This document shows, in pieces, positions 8,457 to 9,841 of a stretch of 9,841 nucleotides of DNA (within the stretch, counting starts at the first letter, position 1; the number at the start of each line of letters is the position of its first letter). The notes under the pieces are model-generated. The model saw only the letters and a program-made list of their open reading frames with translations, was not told the DNA's origin and did no database searches. Source of the stretch: Bdellovibrionales bacterium RBG_16_40_8 (GTDB lineage: Bacteria > Bdellovibrionota > Bdellovibrionia > Bdellovibrionales > UBA1609); the NCBI GenBank assembly GCA_001769925.1, contig MEPT01000108.1, forward strand, positions 1 to 9,841, written 5' to 3'. A program made the position numbers and the translations under genes.

Positions 8457-8476
8457 TCCACAAACTATGTGGATAA
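8457..8476 (-). promoter_or_regulatory. Perfect DnaA box inside an inverted repeat
   Basis: The minus strand reads TTATCCACA at 8476-8468, identical to the strong R1-type DnaA box. TCCACA (8457-8462) and TGTGGA (8468-8473) also form a 6-bp inverted repeat with a 5-nt spacer. A second match to TTNTCCACA (TTTTCCACA, plus strand 8208-8216) overlaps the comEC start codon. Confidence 0.4.
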
Positions 8477-8517
8477 CTTGATAAATTCTTATTTTATTTT
8501 TAACCGAGTGTTCGCCT

Positions 8518-8527
8518 TTGCATGCAA
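8518..8527. promoter_or_regulatory. 10-bp perfect palindrome upstream of the lipoprotein gene
   Basis: TTGCATGCAA is fully self-complementary and ends 25 bp before the ATG at 8553. It could be a half-helical-turn operator or could be chance; no regulator is identifiable from the window. Confidence 0.2.
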
Positions 8528-8552
8528 GTGAGTTTTTCGTTAACCTAAAGAA

Positions 8553-9173
8553 ATGGGGGCAATAATTAAAATTTGGCATTTCGCATTAGTTGGCCTTGTG
8601 ACTGGGTGCGCACTAACCTCACGGTTTGATCCGCTAAATAGTGATGGGCGTCTAACAAAATTAAGCCATATGCACAAAGCAAACTTAGCTAAAGATGAAA
8701 ACAAACGAATTGGCAAGATTGTTCAAACAGAGAAAAAAGCGATGAATATGGCGCTTAGAAAATCATATAAGCTGCCTCAGGTTATATCTGAAGAATCTTT
8801 TTACAGCGAAGTTTTGAGTGCTTATCAAATTCGTGATGCAGAAAAACTTGATTTCTTTACTAAAGAAATTGAACGGCGATTTTCGCGAAGTATATATACA
8901 GATAACGCTGTTTACCTGCGTGGAAGGTTAAAATTAACTAGCGGACTACCAGGCGAAGCTTTACGAGATTTTGAAAAGGTATTGAGCATATATCCAACGG
9001 GTAATAAGCGCGTATCGGCATTATTTAGTAAAGCAGTGGCCTATCGTAAATTGCAGCTCTATCAATATGCAGAAAAAATTTTAAAGGATATTAAAAAAAC
9101 GTATCCAGGAAGCCCAGAATATTTTCAGGTAGATTTAGAGGAGAAACTCTTAAAATTAGATAAAGAATCATAA
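8553..9173 (+). CDS. TPR-repeat lipoprotein
   Basis: This 206-residue protein has a short lipoprotein signal: basic/hydrophobic IIKIWHFALVGL followed by the lipobox LVTGC, with the lipidated Cys at 19. It should therefore sit in the outer or inner membrane facing the periplasm. Residues 40-110 are charged and helical (KANLAKDENKRIGKIVQTEK). Two TPR-like units follow at about 117-149 (AVYLRGRLKLTSGLPGEALRDFEKVLSIYP) and 154-186 (ALFSKAVAYRKLQLYQYAEKILKDI), resembling BamD or YbgF-type protein-interaction scaffolds. The total size is near that of BamD, but only two clear repeats are seen, so I do not call it BamD. The ATG is fixed by an in-frame TAA four codons upstream; the SD (TAAAG) is weak. 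The LysM gene follows after 30 nt, so the two are probably co-transcribed and act together in the envelope. Confidence 0.8.
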   Translation: MGAIIKIWHFALVGLVTGCALTSRFDPLNSDGRLTKLSHMHKANLAKDENKRIGKIVQTEKKAMNMALRKSYKLPQVISEESFYSEVLSAYQIRDAEKLDFFTKEIERRFSRSIYTDNAVYLRGRLKLTSGLPGEALRDFEKVLSIYPTGNKRVSALFSKAVAYRKLQLYQYAEKILKDIKKTYPGSPEYFQVDLEEKLLKLDKES

Positions 9174-9185
9174 TTAATTGATTCA

Positions 9186-9203
9186 TAGAACAAGGAAGTT
9201 CTA
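9186..9203 (+). promoter_or_regulatory. SD hairpin with CsrA/RsmE-type site before the LysM gene
   Basis: TAGAAC (9186-9191), loop AAGGAA (9192-9197) and GTTCTA (9198-9203) form a perfect 6-bp stem with a hexaloop ending directly at the ATG. The SD AAGGA lies in the loop. Positions 9188-9199 match the known CsrA consensus RUACARGGAUGU at 10 of 12 positions, including the ACARGGA core, with GGA in the hexaloop as in high-affinity CsrA sites. Binding by CsrA is inferred. Confidence 0.55.
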
Positions 9204-9841
9204 ATGAACCCTAATAGATTTCTGTTATTGTGTGTAATTTCTTGTGCCTTAGCAGTATCGCTATCTAGTAGAGGCATAGCCTTTGCTCAGGACGACGATT
9301 TGGATTTTGGCGATGGAATGGAAGCTACCGATAATAAAACTAGCATCAGTTCAGAAGATGCCGAAGTAGAATCAGAACTAGAAGCTGAAGAAAATTTAGC
9401 AATGCCTAAAGCTCAGGTACAGCAAGAGGAAACTCCTATACTCGAGCCCTTAGAAGAGCCAGTTGCAAAAGAGCCCATCGCCGAAGAGCCAGAAAAACAG
9501 TTCGTTTCTGAACCACCTGCTATTGAAAATATGGCAAATGATGAGCCTGATTTAAACTATGAAGCAAGACTGAATGACATTTACATCAATTTTTATAAAG
9601 CTAAAACGCCACAGGCAGAGTGGGATGCCTTGTTGGGATCAAAAGAGGCAGAGAGCTATTATATACAAAAAGGCGATAATCTTTGGACTATAAGTAAGAC
9701 AATTTTTGGTGATGGCCATTATTGGCCAAAAATTTGGTCTCTTAACTCAGACATTAGAAATCCACATATAATATCCCCGAACAATACCATTAGATTTATA
9801 TTAGGTGATGAGTCGTCGCCCCCTGCATTTACAGTAACTGA
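9204..9841 (+). CDS. Secreted acidic LysM-domain protein (3' end outside window)
   Basis: At least 212 residues are visible. Residues 1-28 form a Sec signal peptide with a clean cut site AFA|QD; there is no lipobox cysteine at the end. Residues 29 to about 120 are a low-complexity Glu/Pro-rich linker (repeats such as EPLEEPVAKEPIAEEPEK), likely disordered and spanning the periplasm. After a short segment (NYEARLNDIYINFYKAKTP) comes a LysM domain at about 152-200: YYIQKGDNLWTISKTIFGD, then WPKIWSLN, NPH and IISPNNTIRF. LysM binds peptidoglycan N-acetylglucosamine chains. The conserved tryptophans and the NPH turn resemble a LysM subfamily I recall from deltaproteobacterial and Bdellovibrio-like genomes. 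The ATG follows AAGGAA by 6 nt, 30 nt after the lipoprotein gene. A cell-wall or envelope-assembly role with the TPR lipoprotein is likely; the remainder of the protein is not visible. Confidence 0.8.
   Translation, partial: MNPNRFLLLCVISCALAVSLSSRGIAFAQDDDLDFGDGMEATDNKTSISSEDAEVESELEAEENLAMPKAQVQQEETPILEPLEEPVAKEPIAEEPEKQFVSEPPAIENMANDEPDLNYEARLNDIYINFYKAKTPQAEWDALLGSKEAESYYIQKGDNLWTISKTIFGDGHYWPKIWSLNSDIRNPHIISPNNTIRFILGDESSPPAFTVT

Larger units (their letters stand above)
8218..8552. other. Divergent intergenic region with regulatory signals
   Basis: These 335 bp separate minus-strand comEC from the plus-strand lipoprotein gene, so promoters in both directions are expected. It holds a candidate minus-strand promoter (8356-8383), an operator-like near-palindrome (8318-8336), CGGATCCG (8290-8297), a DnaA box (8468-8476) and the palindrome TTGCATGCAA (8518-8527). 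I see no tRNA or rRNA and no convincing gene. Confidence 0.6.

Noticed and set aside
8218..8552. Replication origin because of DnaA boxes and AT-rich DNA
   Set aside because: Only one perfect and one relaxed box are present, and there is no cluster, no dnaA/dnaN and no other origin hallmark in the window.
8268..8579. A 103-codon minus-strand frame in the divergent intergenic region
   Set aside because: It overlaps the start of the lipoprotein gene, resembles no family I know, and has the composition of translated AT-rich spacer. No SD was seen.
1..9841. CRISPR array, insertion sequence, tRNA or rRNA
   Set aside because: No regularly spaced direct repeats, transposase frames, terminal inverted repeats or RNA gene signatures were found by reading both strands.

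Overview
The window looks like a chromosomal segment of an AT-rich Gram-negative bacterium. The evidence is a lipobox lipoprotein, several Sec signal peptides, a two-subunit proton-translocating transhydrogenase and a LysM protein with a C-terminal FGDxxYWPKIWSLN...NPH motif. From memory I associate that motif with the old 'Deltaproteobacteria' or Bdellovibrionota-type lineages. The lineage is an inference and no marker gene fixes it.

Layout. Five genes lie on the minus strand, read from about 8.2 kb towards position 1. They are a short ComEC-type membrane channel gene (GTG start), a ComEC-type metallo-beta-lactamase gene that overlaps it by 4 nt (TTG start), pntA, pntB, and a very long secreted protein gene with DUF11-like beta-sandwich repeats. 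The long gene leaves the window at position 1, and at least 1,127 codons of it are visible. A 335-bp divergent intergenic region (8218-8552) separates this block from a plus-strand pair: a TPR lipoprotein gene and an acidic, secreted LysM protein gene that leaves the window at 9841.

How the genes work together. PntAB is a complete, conventional membrane transhydrogenase that links the proton gradient to NADPH production, with the expected channel residues in place. The two ComEC halves together supply a DNA-uptake channel and a nuclease-like MBL domain, but they are separate polypeptides and the usual N-terminal OB-fold domain is missing. The two ends of the window encode envelope or surface proteins: the giant repeat protein, the TPR lipoprotein and the LysM protein.

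Most interesting signals. (1) The giant secreted protein has no ATG, GTG or TTG that would keep its clear signal peptide; the only well-placed codon after a strong Shine-Dalgarno (SD) is ATC. (2) The SDs of the giant protein and of the LysM gene each sit in the loop of a perfect 6-bp hairpin. The LysM one also matches the CsrA/RsmE binding consensus in sequence and in hexaloop geometry. (3) ComEC is split into two coupled genes. (4) The divergent intergenic region holds a 19-bp near-palindrome just downstream of a candidate promoter, and a perfect DnaA box.
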